A DNA stretch of 64,000 bases from assembly GCA_021372865.1 (NCBI GenBank), contig JAJFTO010000016.1, positions 186,001 through 250,000 on the forward strand. Direction: 5' to 3'. This document shows, in pieces, positions 52,431 to 61,105 of this stretch; position 1 is the stretch's first letter; the number at the start of each line of letters is the position of its first letter. The position numbers and the translations under genes are program-made. Origin of the DNA: Porphyromonadaceae bacterium (GTDB lineage: Bacteria; Bacteroidota; Bacteroidia; Bacteroidales; Dysgonomonadaceae). The notes beneath the pieces are model-generated. The model was not told the DNA's origin, made no database searches, and saw nothing but the letters and a program-made list of their open reading frames with translations.

Positions 52431-53879
52431 ATGAAACAATTTATCAAAAAAATATACAAAACGGAGAATTCTCTGGTGTTTCTGACATTAATCGTTGGGA
52501 CTCCGATTTTTGGGCAAACAGACACAAACAAAAAACCCAACATTTTGCTGATTTTATCTGATGATCATAGTTATCCGTTTCTTGGATGCTATGGAAATAA
52601 AGATTTGAACACACCCAATCTGGATAGGATGGCAGAAGAAGGCGTCAGATTCGACAATGCTTTTACCACAGCACCGCAGAGTGTACCTTCCAGAGCCTCT
52701 CTCCTGACCGGAAGATCGGTCATAGATATTCGCATGTCCCGCTTTTCTGCTCCCTTGCCGCGTGAAACAAAGACAATCATCGAATATCTGAAAGAAAAAG
52801 GATATTATACGGGTATTTGTGGAAGAACTTATCATTTGGATGGACCGGGTGCAAAATTTCCTGAAAGTGAAGAAGTGATGGTTCAATACAAATTACGTAC
52901 TTTCAAGGATCGCGTGGATTACTTAAATCAGGTGGACTACTCTAAAACCAATGATGCAGGAGTACTGGTACAATTTCAGGAGTTTTTAGACATACGATCA
53001 AAGAACAAACCCTTTTTTATGTGGATGAATTTCAGCGATCCACACCGTAGTTTCGATGCAAAAGAATACGAGCCTGATCCAAAATCTTTAACTATTCCGG
53101 CGTACTTCCCGGACACCCGGGAGCTAAGGAAAGACCTTGCCGGTTATTACGGAGAAATCAACAGACTCGACCATCATATGGGAGGTATTCTCAATGAACT
53201 GGAGAAAAGAGGTCTGAAAGAAAATACGATGATTGTTTTTATTGGAGATAACGGAGGTGCCTTATTGCGGGGAAAAGGTACTTTATATGATATTGGAATA
53301 CATGTTCCTTTAATTATTAATGGCCCGCTTGTGAAAGAGAAGGGTAGAAATTCTGGAGCATTGATTTCGGGAGAAGATATAGCGCCCACCATTCTATCGT
53401 TTGCGGGCATTGTTACTCCTGAAAAGATGACAGGTATTAGTTTTCATAAAATTATTACCAATGAACCCTTTGATGGAAGGGAATATGTATTTGCAGAACG
53501 TGGGCCTCATGCAAGAGGCTTGCCCACAAATACTGCAAACTTTGATCTTATCAGAACCGTATTTAATAAAAAATACAAGTTAATTTATGAAGCATTGTGG
53601 CAGCTACCTTATCAGCCTGTCGACTTCTCGGGAGGAGCCTTCTGGAAGGAGCTGGAGAAAATGAATAAGGAAGGTCAGTTAGAAGAAAAATTTTCTAAAG
53701 CCTTATTTCAAGTCCCGCGAGAGATGTTTCAACTGTATGACCTGGAAAACGATCCATATGAATTCAACAATTTAAGTGGCAAGGAAGAATATAAAAAGAT
53801 CGAACGCGAACTCAAAGGTGTTTTACTGAAATGGATGATATTGAACCAGGATTATCTGCCATTGCCACTTAATAATTAA
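52431..53879 (+). CDS. Serine-type sulfatase, sulfamidase/arylsulfatase-like
   Basis: 482 residues from the ATG at 52431 (an upstream in-frame ATG at 52374 would place 19 residues before the signal peptide). Export signal NSLVFLTLIVGTPIFG. The metal site is NILLILSDDHSYPFLGCYG, the active-site signature Ser84-Val-Pro-Ser-Arg88 with ASLLTGR, and the second site FIGDNGG. The region after the signature (GRTYHLDGPG) and the short C-terminus ending in YDLENDPYEFNNL resemble the heparan-sulfamidase/S1_8-like group. Specificity not proven. First gene after the terminator. Confidence 0.88.
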   Translation: MKQFIKKIYKTENSLVFLTLIVGTPIFGQTDTNKKPNILLILSDDHSYPFLGCYGNKDLNTPNLDRMAEEGVRFDNAFTTAPQSVPSRASLLTGRSVIDIRMSRFSAPLPRETKTIIEYLKEKGYYTGICGRTYHLDGPGAKFPESEEVMVQYKLRTFKDRVDYLNQVDYSKTNDAGVLVQFQEFLDIRSKNKPFFMWMNFSDPHRSFDAKEYEPDPKSLTIPAYFPDTRELRKDLAGYYGEINRLDHHMGGILNELEKRGLKENTMIVFIGDNGGALLRGKGTLYDIGIHVPLIINGPLVKEKGRNSGALISGEDIAPTILSFAGIVTPEKMTGISFHKIITNEPFDGREYVFAERGPHARGLPTNTANFDLIRTVFNKKYKLIYEALWQLPYQPVDFSGGAFWKELEKMNKEGQLEEKFSKALFQVPREMFQLYDLENDPYEFNNLSGKEEYKKIERELKGVLLKWMILNQDYLPLPLNN

Positions 53880-54006
53880 AAAGTCCGTATTCTCACTACT
53901 ATTGGGATTGGGAACTCTAAAATAAATGTTCTTTGGAATTACTGCATATCACATAAAACCGGGTATAAAAATGAACATGTAAATATCATTTAAATAAAAA
54001 ATTAAA

Positions 54007-54978
54007 ATGAAAAATCTTCTTTTAGGAATTGACATTGGTGGGACCAAATGTGCCGTAATTTACGGATACAACGACGCAGAAGGTATAAAAATAGTGGATA
54101 AGCAGGAATTCCAGACGACAAATGTAAATGACACGATAAACAGCTTGCTTGAAACGACCTCAGCAACGATGCAGAAACACGGTTTAAGTTCGGGCAATAT
54201 ATCGGCCATTGGTATTAGTTGTGGTGGGCCGTTAGATAGTAAAAAAGGAATAATCATGTCACCTCCCAACTTACCTGGCTGGGACAATATTCCCATTGTA
54301 AATTTATTTGAAAAGCGTTTTGGTATAAAAACTGCTGTGCAGAACGATGCAAATGCCTGTGCACTTGCCGAGTGGAAGCGTGGTGCTGCACGAGGCTACA
54401 ACAATGTCGTTTTTCTGACTTTTGGTACAGGCATGGGAGCAGGCTTGATTCTTGATGGGAAACTTTATGCCGGAACAAATGACAATGCCGGTGAAATTGG
54501 CCATGTCCGGTTGGAAAAAACAGGACCAGTGGGTTATGGAAAGGCAGGTTCTTTTGAAGGGTTTTGCAGTGGAAGCGGGATTGCTCAATTGGCACGTATC
54601 AAAGTAATGGAAAAGTTACAGATGGGTGAATCGGTATCATTCTGCAAAAACAGAGACGCATTACAGAGCATCACGGCAAAAGTTGTGGCCGATGCAGCCA
54701 GGGAAGGCGATCCTCTGGCCAGGGAAATATATGAAGAATCCGCTTACTATCTTGGAAAGGCTTTGTCGATACTGATTGATGTGTTGAATCCTGAGATCAT
54801 TGTGATTGGAAGTATCTATTGTCGTGCACAAAAACTGATGGAACCGGTGATGAATGAAACGATAGACTATGAGTCGATCATCCAATCCCGTAGCGTTTGT
54901 AAGATAGTCCCAGCTGAATTGGGCGAAAATATTGGTGATTATGCTGCATTGTCAGTAGCGCTCAATGCCATTGTTTAA
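54007..54978 (+). CDS. ROK-family sugar kinase
   Basis: 323 residues. ATP-binding GIDIGGTKCAV at residues 7-17, the sugar site GISCGGPL and QNDANACALAEWKRGA with catalytic Asp, and the second phosphate loop LTFGTGMGAGLILDGK. The zinc-binding CxCGxxGCxE motif of most ROK kinases is replaced by GYGKAGSFEGFCSG, so zinc binding is unlikely as such. Candidate substrates are mannose, GlcNAc, ManNAc or fructose. The GmhA-like gene starts 23 bases later. Confidence 0.88.
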   Translation: MKNLLLGIDIGGTKCAVIYGYNDAEGIKIVDKQEFQTTNVNDTINSLLETTSATMQKHGLSSGNISAIGISCGGPLDSKKGIIMSPPNLPGWDNIPIVNLFEKRFGIKTAVQNDANACALAEWKRGAARGYNNVVFLTFGTGMGAGLILDGKLYAGTNDNAGEIGHVRLEKTGPVGYGKAGSFEGFCSGSGIAQLARIKVMEKLQMGESVSFCKNRDALQSITAKVVADAAREGDPLAREIYEESAYYLGKALSILIDVLNPEIIVIGSIYCRAQKLMEPVMNETIDYESIIQSRSVCKIVPAELGENIGDYAALSVALNAIV

Positions 54979-55001
54979 TTCAAAAAAAAATTGAACGACC
55001 G

Positions 55002-55595
55002 ATGAAAGAACTTATTAAAAACAGTTTTGAAGAAGCCCTGCGGACAATGGAGAGATTTATTTCTGATCCGGTCACTGCAGAAAGTGTGGAGAAGGCCGCT
55101 CATCTTATAAGTGAAGCCCTGCAAAAGGGAAACAAAATAATGACATGTGGCAATGGTGGTTCTCTTTGCGACGCGACTCATTTTGCAGAAGAACTCACGG
55201 GACGATTTCGTCACAACCGAAACCCGCTGCCTGCCATAGCCATGAATGATCCGGCACATATTACCTGTGTTGCAAACGATTATACTTATAATGATGTCTT
55301 TTCGAAATATGTGGAAGCCTTGGGAAACGAAAATGACATTCTTATAGGATTCAGCACAAGTGGCAACTCGGAAAATATTGTCCGGGCAGCCATCAAAGCG
55401 CGAGAAAAAGGTTTGAAAGTAATAGGGATGACCCGTAAGGGTAACAACAAACTTTCGGGCCTTTCGGATGTCCTCATATCCGTTGAACACGACGGATTCT
55501 CAGACAGAATACAAGAGATGCATATTCTTGCCGTTCATGTCATTATTGAACGTGTAGAACAAATTTTGGAAATTCATAAATCAGTTGAAAGCTGA
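55002..55595 (+). CDS. SIS-domain sugar-phosphate isomerase, GmhA-like
   Basis: 197 residues, one SIS domain. The match to E. coli phosphoheptose isomerase GmhA is close: MTCGNGGSLCDATHFAEELTGRFRHNR, VANDYTYNDVFSKYVEALG, GFSTSGNSENIVRAA and DRIQEMHILAVHVII. The catalytic Glu (in HFAEELTGR) and His (in QEMHILAVH) are both present. GmhA converts sedoheptulose-7-phosphate to mannoheptose-7-phosphate; within a mannose locus it may instead act on a hexose-6-phosphate (inference). It sits 23 bases after the ROK kinase and 17 bases before the beta-mannosidase. Confidence 0.85.
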   Translation: MKELIKNSFEEALRTMERFISDPVTAESVEKAAHLISEALQKGNKIMTCGNGGSLCDATHFAEELTGRFRHNRNPLPAIAMNDPAHITCVANDYTYNDVFSKYVEALGNENDILIGFSTSGNSENIVRAAIKAREKGLKVIGMTRKGNNKLSGLSDVLISVEHDGFSDRIQEMHILAVHVIIERVEQILEIHKSVES

Positions 55596-55612
55596 TCAAA
55601 ATATTTGATTTC

Positions 55613-58012
55613 ATGGGAAAAAGTCTTTTCAGGGTATTTTTGGTATTTAACCTGTTTTTTATACTCAACCAATCTGTCAGTGGGAACCCGGTGAGTTTGA
55701 ATGGTCAATGGATGTTACATTTCTGGCCACAACCGGAAACTCCGGTTACCACGCCTCAATTGATGCGTAGCGTGAACTACAAAACAATTCCCGCCTCTGT
55801 TCCCGGAAATGTTGAATTGGATTTACAAAAAGCAGGTTTAATTAAAGATCCGATGATCGGCGGTAATGTTTGGGATATGCGTCCCTACGAGGGTTACCAA
55901 TGGTGTTTTGAACGTAACTTCCCCACACCTGGATACCGTCAGGATCAGAAAGTAATGCTTTGGTTTGGCGGCATTGATTGTCTGACTGATATTTGGTTAA
56001 ATGGAACGAAAGTGGGTTCCACGGAGAATATGCTCATCGAATACTCTTTTGATGTGACCGATCTGCTTGAAAAAGACAAAGAAAACCTGCTTCAGGTGAT
56101 TATACGTTCTGCGGTTATAGAAGCACAAAATTATAGGGTAAGCCCGCTGGAAATCAAGGGCGGAGACGCGAATATCGAATCGCTTCACATCCGTAAAGCA
56201 CCGCACATGTATGGTTGGGATATCATGCCGCGACTGGTAAGTGCCGGCTTGTGGCGTGACGTAGAATTACGTCTTGCAGATCCCGTCCGGATTACAGATG
56301 TTTTCTGGATGACTACAAAGACGAATGTCGAAAAACGCAGCGCCGACATGATTGTAGATTACCAGTTGAAAATACCTTTCGATCAGCTGAGCAAACTTCA
56401 TGCGATACTTACCCTGAAAAAAAATGGGAAAGAAGTATTGTCAAGATCGGAGAGGGTGCTCACCTTTGCTTCCCGGTTCAGATTTACGATCAACAATGCC
56501 GATTTGTGGTGGCCTCGTGGATATGGCGACCCGGCATTGTACGAAGGAGAACTGTCGATTGTGGATGAAAAGGGGAACATGCTGGCCTCCGACAAAAGAA
56601 ACATCGGCCTACGCACGGTTAAATTAAATTCTACTGAACTGACTACCCCGGAAAAACCGGGAGAGTTTTGTTTCATTGTCAACGGCGAGAAGATCTTTAT
56701 CAAAGGAACCAACTGGGTGCCATTGGATGCCCTGCACAGCCGCGATTCCTCGCATTTGCCGGATGCCATGAAAATGGCGGTTGATTTGAATTGTAACATG
56801 TTGCGTTGCTGGGGAGGAAATGTCTACGAAGACCATGCATTTTATGATCTTTGCGATCAAAACGGTATCATGGTATGGCAGGACTTTTCGATGGCGTGTA
56901 CTACGCCTCCGCAGACCGACGATTTTATCAGCAAGATCAAAAAGGAAGTCGAATCTGTCGTGCTTAAACTGCGTAACCATCCAAGCCTTTCCCTGTGGGC
57001 GGGGAATAACGAAAACGATGCGTCACTTTATTGGCAATTGAGTGATCTTCGTATCAATCCCAACAAAGAAATCATCAGTCGCAGAGTGATTCCCGAAATT
57101 CTTTTCGATCTGGATCCCACACGACCTTATTTGCCAAGTTCGCCCTATTATACACAGGCTTACTATGATGCGGATCAGCAAGTGAATTTGTTGCCTGAAA
57201 GACATTTGTGGGGGCCACGCGGATATTATAAGGCTTCTTTTTATACAGATGTAAATGCACACTTTGTCAGCGAGATTGGTTACCATGGATGCCCCAACAG
57301 AGAAAGTCTGGAAAAGATGTTCGACAAGGATTTTGTCTATCCATGGAAAAAGGGGACATTTGAATGGAACGAGCAATGGCAGATAAAAGCAGTACGGGGT
57401 CATGAATATGCCAACAATCTGGATGGCCGGAATAACCTCATGCTAAATCAAATAAAAGAATTATTTGGTGAAGTGCCTACAGATCTGGATCGGTTTATTT
57501 TTGCTTCACAGTCGGTTCAGGCCGAAGCAAAGAAGTTTTTCATCGAGTTCTGGCGGTCGGCCAAATTCAAACGAACCGGTATCTTGTGGTGGAATTTGCG
57601 CGACGGATGGCCGATTATTTCAGATGCAATCACAGATTATTATGGAGGAAAAAAGCTGGCATATTATTATATCAAACGGGTTCAGCAGGATGCTTGTGTG
57701 ATGATTACCGATGCCCATGAAGGCAACCATTCCATTGTAGCCGTGAATGACTCCCGTACAGAAAAACAGGGAACGGTGTCCGTAAAGGATTTGTCCACGA
57801 TGAAAGTACTATTTTCAGATCAGTTTGTCATTCCCGTGAATGGTAAAACAATCATCGGTCATATCCCGGAAAATGACAAGCAATCGATGTGGTTAATTGA
57901 ATACAAAATCGGGGATGAAAAATTTATCAATCATTATTTGGCAGGAAAAGCACCCTTTAAACTGGAAGACTACGAAAAATGGTGTAAACATCTGGCAATT
58001 GAACGATATTAG
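55613..58012 (+). CDS. GH2 beta-mannosidase
   Basis: 799 residues with a signal peptide (FLVFNLFFILNQSVSG). The layout is that of GH2 beta-mannosidases: N-terminal domain with VSLNGQWMLHF and VPGNVELDLQKAGLI..MIGGN, then LRLADPVRITDVF, then the barrel with GTNWVPLDALHSR and MLRCWGGNVYEDHAFYDLCD. Acid/base Glu467 lies in WAGNNEND and nucleophile Glu554 in VSEIGYHG. In N-glycans or mannans it would remove beta-linked mannose after alpha-mannosidase trimming, in the periplasm. Confidence 0.94.
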   Translation: MGKSLFRVFLVFNLFFILNQSVSGNPVSLNGQWMLHFWPQPETPVTTPQLMRSVNYKTIPASVPGNVELDLQKAGLIKDPMIGGNVWDMRPYEGYQWCFERNFPTPGYRQDQKVMLWFGGIDCLTDIWLNGTKVGSTENMLIEYSFDVTDLLEKDKENLLQVIIRSAVIEAQNYRVSPLEIKGGDANIESLHIRKAPHMYGWDIMPRLVSAGLWRDVELRLADPVRITDVFWMTTKTNVEKRSADMIVDYQLKIPFDQLSKLHAILTLKKNGKEVLSRSERVLTFASRFRFTINNADLWWPRGYGDPALYEGELSIVDEKGNMLASDKRNIGLRTVKLNSTELTTPEKPGEFCFIVNGEKIFIKGTNWVPLDALHSRDSSHLPDAMKMAVDLNCNMLRCWGGNVYEDHAFYDLCDQNGIMVWQDFSMACTTPPQTDDFISKIKKEVESVVLKLRNHPSLSLWAGNNENDASLYWQLSDLRINPNKEIISRRVIPEILFDLDPTRPYLPSSPYYTQAYYDADQQVNLLPERHLWGPRGYYKASFYTDVNAHFVSEIGYHGCPNRESLEKMFDKDFVYPWKKGTFEWNEQWQIKAVRGHEYANNLDGRNNLMLNQIKELFGEVPTDLDRFIFASQSVQAEAKKFFIEFWRSAKFKRTGILWWNLRDGWPIISDAITDYYGGKKLAYYYIKRVQQDACVMITDAHEGNHSIVAVNDSRTEKQGTVSVKDLSTMKVLFSDQFVIPVNGKTIIGHIPENDKQSMWLIEYKIGDEKFINHYLAGKAPFKLEDYEKWCKHLAIERY

Positions 58013-58068
58013 ATTCAATCTATATCCGATTGATAATCAACAATAATCACAAATTAAATAGTTCCAAC

Positions 58069-59493
58069 ATGCTCAAAAAAAAGTATATCACCCTATTGAT
58101 GCTATTCCCCACACTCTTTTTTTCCAGGCTACAATCACAAAGTAAGACGGAAAAGCCAAATGTACTCTTCATTGCCGTGGATGATTTGAATGACTGGGTG
58201 GGTTATCTTGGAGGGCATCCGGATGCCCGAACGCCAAACTTGGATCGATTGGCTGGAAAAGGGGTTGCTTTTAGCAAAGCATATTGTGCTGCGCCCAGCA
58301 GCAACCCATCTCGTGCTTCCCTGATGACAGGAATTTTGCCCTCTTCTTCAGGGGTGTATGGCAATTCTCAACCTTTTAGAAAAAGTAAGATATTAAAGAA
58401 TGCCATTACCATTCCTCAATATTTTATGAACAATGGATATGTGGCGATGGGAAGTGGCAAAATTTATCATGATCCCATTCCCGATCCTGAATCCTGGAAT
58501 TATTACTGGCCTGCTTTAAATTTACAATTGCCTGTCGATCCCACACCTCCAAAGGAACTTCTCCCATTAAACGGTATACCAAAAACTGAATGGTTTGATT
58601 GGGGGCCTATGAATGTCAATAATGAGGAAATGGGTGATTGGCAGGTTGCAGACTGGGTCATAGGACAACTTCAACAAAGACACGAGAAACCCTTTTTTCT
58701 TGCCTGTGGCCTTTTCCGTCCCCATCTTCCCTGGTTTGTACCGAAAGAATTTTTCGATTTATTCCCGGAAGACAAGTTGACCTTACCGACGATCAATGAA
58801 AATGATCTGGATGATATCCCTGAAATTGGAAAAAAGATTGCCAGTCCCAATGGAGATCATGCCAAAGTCATCAAATACAATCAATACCGCAAAGCCGTGC
58901 AGGGTTACCTGGCAAGTATTGCATTCATGGATGCTACCTTAGGCAGGGTGTTGGACGCCTTTGAAAACAGTCGGTATAAAAATAACACCATCCTGATATT
59001 ATGGTCTGATCATGGATGGCACCTCGGTGAAAAACTCCATTGGAGAAAATTTTCGCTTTGGGAAGAAGCCACGCGCAATAATCTGATCATTATCGTACCA
59101 GGACTCACTAAACCCAATACAGTTTGTGAACAGCCTGTGAGCCTCATCGACATTTATCCTACGCTTCTGGAATTATGCAATCTCCCATCAAAGAAAGAGC
59201 TGCAAGGTAAAAGCCTGGTGCCGTTACTAAAAAACGCACAATTGGAATGGGACCGACCGGTTCTGACTACACATGGTTTCAGGAACCATGCTTTGCGAAC
59301 CAGCCGATGGCGTTACATTCAATATTCTGATGGATCGGAAGAATTGTATGATCATTCTGTCGATACACTGGAATGGAACAATCTGGCCAATAAAAAGAAG
59401 TATAGCAAGGTCATTGAGGATTTTAGAAGGTGTTTGCCACAGGAGAATGAATCACCTTCTGCATCGGAAAAATTTGACCCCTTTTATCATTAA
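58069..59493 (+). CDS. Serine-type sulfatase, iduronate-2-sulfatase-like
   Basis: 474 residues from the ATG at 58069 (frame open to 58030). Signal peptide LMLFPTLFFSRLQS. Metal site NVLFIAVDDLNDWVGYLGGHPDA and active-site Ser78-Asn-Pro-Ser-Arg82 with ASLMTG. GSGKIYHDP, GLFRPHLPW and WSDHGWHLGEK are the hallmark segments of the iduronate-2-sulfatase-like group (S1_7 type). It follows the beta-mannosidase gene by 56 bases. Exact sulfate position cut is unknown. Confidence 0.9.
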   Translation: MLKKKYITLLMLFPTLFFSRLQSQSKTEKPNVLFIAVDDLNDWVGYLGGHPDARTPNLDRLAGKGVAFSKAYCAAPSSNPSRASLMTGILPSSSGVYGNSQPFRKSKILKNAITIPQYFMNNGYVAMGSGKIYHDPIPDPESWNYYWPALNLQLPVDPTPPKELLPLNGIPKTEWFDWGPMNVNNEEMGDWQVADWVIGQLQQRHEKPFFLACGLFRPHLPWFVPKEFFDLFPEDKLTLPTINENDLDDIPEIGKKIASPNGDHAKVIKYNQYRKAVQGYLASIAFMDATLGRVLDAFENSRYKNNTILILWSDHGWHLGEKLHWRKFSLWEEATRNNLIIIVPGLTKPNTVCEQPVSLIDIYPTLLELCNLPSKKELQGKSLVPLLKNAQLEWDRPVLTTHGFRNHALRTSRWRYIQYSDGSEELYDHSVDTLEWNNLANKKKYSKVIEDFRRCLPQENESPSASEKFDPFYH

Positions 59494-59522
59494 GTATCAT
59501 TCACATAAATAGATTACAGAAT

Positions 59523-61007
59523 ATGAATGACCATTTTATAAAAATAGTCACCGTGCTGACTGCTGAGGCTGTTTTATTCCCCTGTAAATCGCAACAGAAA
59601 GAATCGGGCCGCCCCCCGCAGCCTAACATAATATTAATCGTCTCGGACGATATGGGTTGGAGAGATCTGGGATGTTATGGGAATCCGATTCATGAAACAC
59701 CCAATATTGATAAACTGGCAGGAGAGTCGGTCCGATTTACCAATGCATATGCGGCCGCTCCGGTAAGTACTCCTACACGTGCATCCATGCAGACGGGAAA
59801 ATATCCTGCTAGACTGCATATGACTGTATGGAGCGAATATGCCACTGGCACAGAACCCGGTGAAATTCCTGATCGCCAAAAACTTATTCCTGGAGTTTCA
59901 TTTCCTGATCTTCCATTGGAAGAACACACCATTGCAGAATTATTGAAATCAAAGAATTACAACACGATTCACATTGGAAAATGGCACTTGGGAGAATCGA
60001 TGTTTTATCCTGAAAACCAGGGGTACGATGTGAATATTGGCGGCGGCTCATGGGGATGTCCTGCAAATTTCTTTTACCCTTATACGGGTGTCTTTGGTAA
60101 ATCATCAGTGAGATACATACCGGGGTTAAGCCGTTCGGGTATTGATGACGGGAGTTATTTTAAGGACCGGAAAGGAGAATATCTTACCGATCGTCTGACA
60201 GATGAAGCCATCCGCATCATGAAGGATGCAGTCCGGACCGATGCTCCATTTTTCTTAAACATGTGTTATTATGCCGTACACACACCCATTGAAGCGCCGG
60301 ATAGTCTTGTAAAATATTATAAAGACAAGATATCAAATTCAAATCAAAAAAGCAACGCAACCTATGCTGCAATGGTACATAAAGTGGATGAGAACGTGGG
60401 AAGGATTCTTAAAGCTGTCCATGATCTGGGCGTAAGCAATCATACGATCATCATATTCACCTCTGATAACGGCGGATTTATTAATAAATATGAGGGTATG
60501 AAGGTGGCAGATAATTCTCCGTTACGATCAGGAAAAGGTTCTCTTTATGAGGGCGGAATCCGTGTACCTCTCATTATCAAATTTCCCGGAGTATCTCCGC
60601 GAGGGGCCATCAGCGATACCCCTGTGATCACAAACGATTTTTATACGACCCTCAGTGAAGCTGCAGGAATTGATACGGATACATTAAAAACAGACGGAAT
60701 CAGCATTTTACCAATTATTCAAAATCCCAAAGCAGAGTCGGACAGAGAATACTTATATTGGCATTATCCTCATTACTATACAACAACCACTCCGGTATCG
60801 GCGATAAGATATAAAGAGTGGAAACTGCTAAAGTACTATGAAGACAATAGCATTGAACTCTATAATCTGAAAGATGATATGAGCGAAAAGATAAATTTGG
60901 CAAAAGAAAATCCCGAACTGACTGAAAAATTATTGAACAAACTGGCAGAATGGCTTCAGGAAACCAAAGCTTCATCGCCTTCTCCCAACTCCGGGTACAA
61001 AAAATAA
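59523..61007 (+). CDS. Serine-type sulfatase lipoprotein, arylsulfatase A-like
   Basis: 494 residues. The N-terminus ends in a lipobox-like LFPC at about residues 18-21, so it may be lipid-anchored. Metal site NIILIVSDDMGWRDLGCYG, active-site Ser82-Thr-Pro-Thr-Arg86 with ASMQTGKYPARLHMT, then IGKWHLGE and FTSDNGGF. The PARLHMT extension after the signature is characteristic of arylsulfatase-A/GalNAc-6-sulfatase-like bacterial enzymes (S1_16 type). It ends the sulfatase cluster, 30 bases after the previous gene. Confidence 0.9.
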   Translation: MNDHFIKIVTVLTAEAVLFPCKSQQKESGRPPQPNIILIVSDDMGWRDLGCYGNPIHETPNIDKLAGESVRFTNAYAAAPVSTPTRASMQTGKYPARLHMTVWSEYATGTEPGEIPDRQKLIPGVSFPDLPLEEHTIAELLKSKNYNTIHIGKWHLGESMFYPENQGYDVNIGGGSWGCPANFFYPYTGVFGKSSVRYIPGLSRSGIDDGSYFKDRKGEYLTDRLTDEAIRIMKDAVRTDAPFFLNMCYYAVHTPIEAPDSLVKYYKDKISNSNQKSNATYAAMVHKVDENVGRILKAVHDLGVSNHTIIIFTSDNGGFINKYEGMKVADNSPLRSGKGSLYEGGIRVPLIIKFPGVSPRGAISDTPVITNDFYTTLSEAAGIDTDTLKTDGISILPIIQNPKAESDREYLYWHYPHYYTTTTPVSAIRYKEWKLLKYYEDNSIELYNLKDDMSEKINLAKENPELTEKLLNKLAEWLQETKASSPSPNSGYKK

Positions 61008-61105
61008 TTGAATATGATTCCTGGAATATACTTGTTCATTTAGGGCTGCTGAATAGTTAATATATATTGAATTCAGTAAATTAGTTGATTATAAAATATA
61101 ATAGT

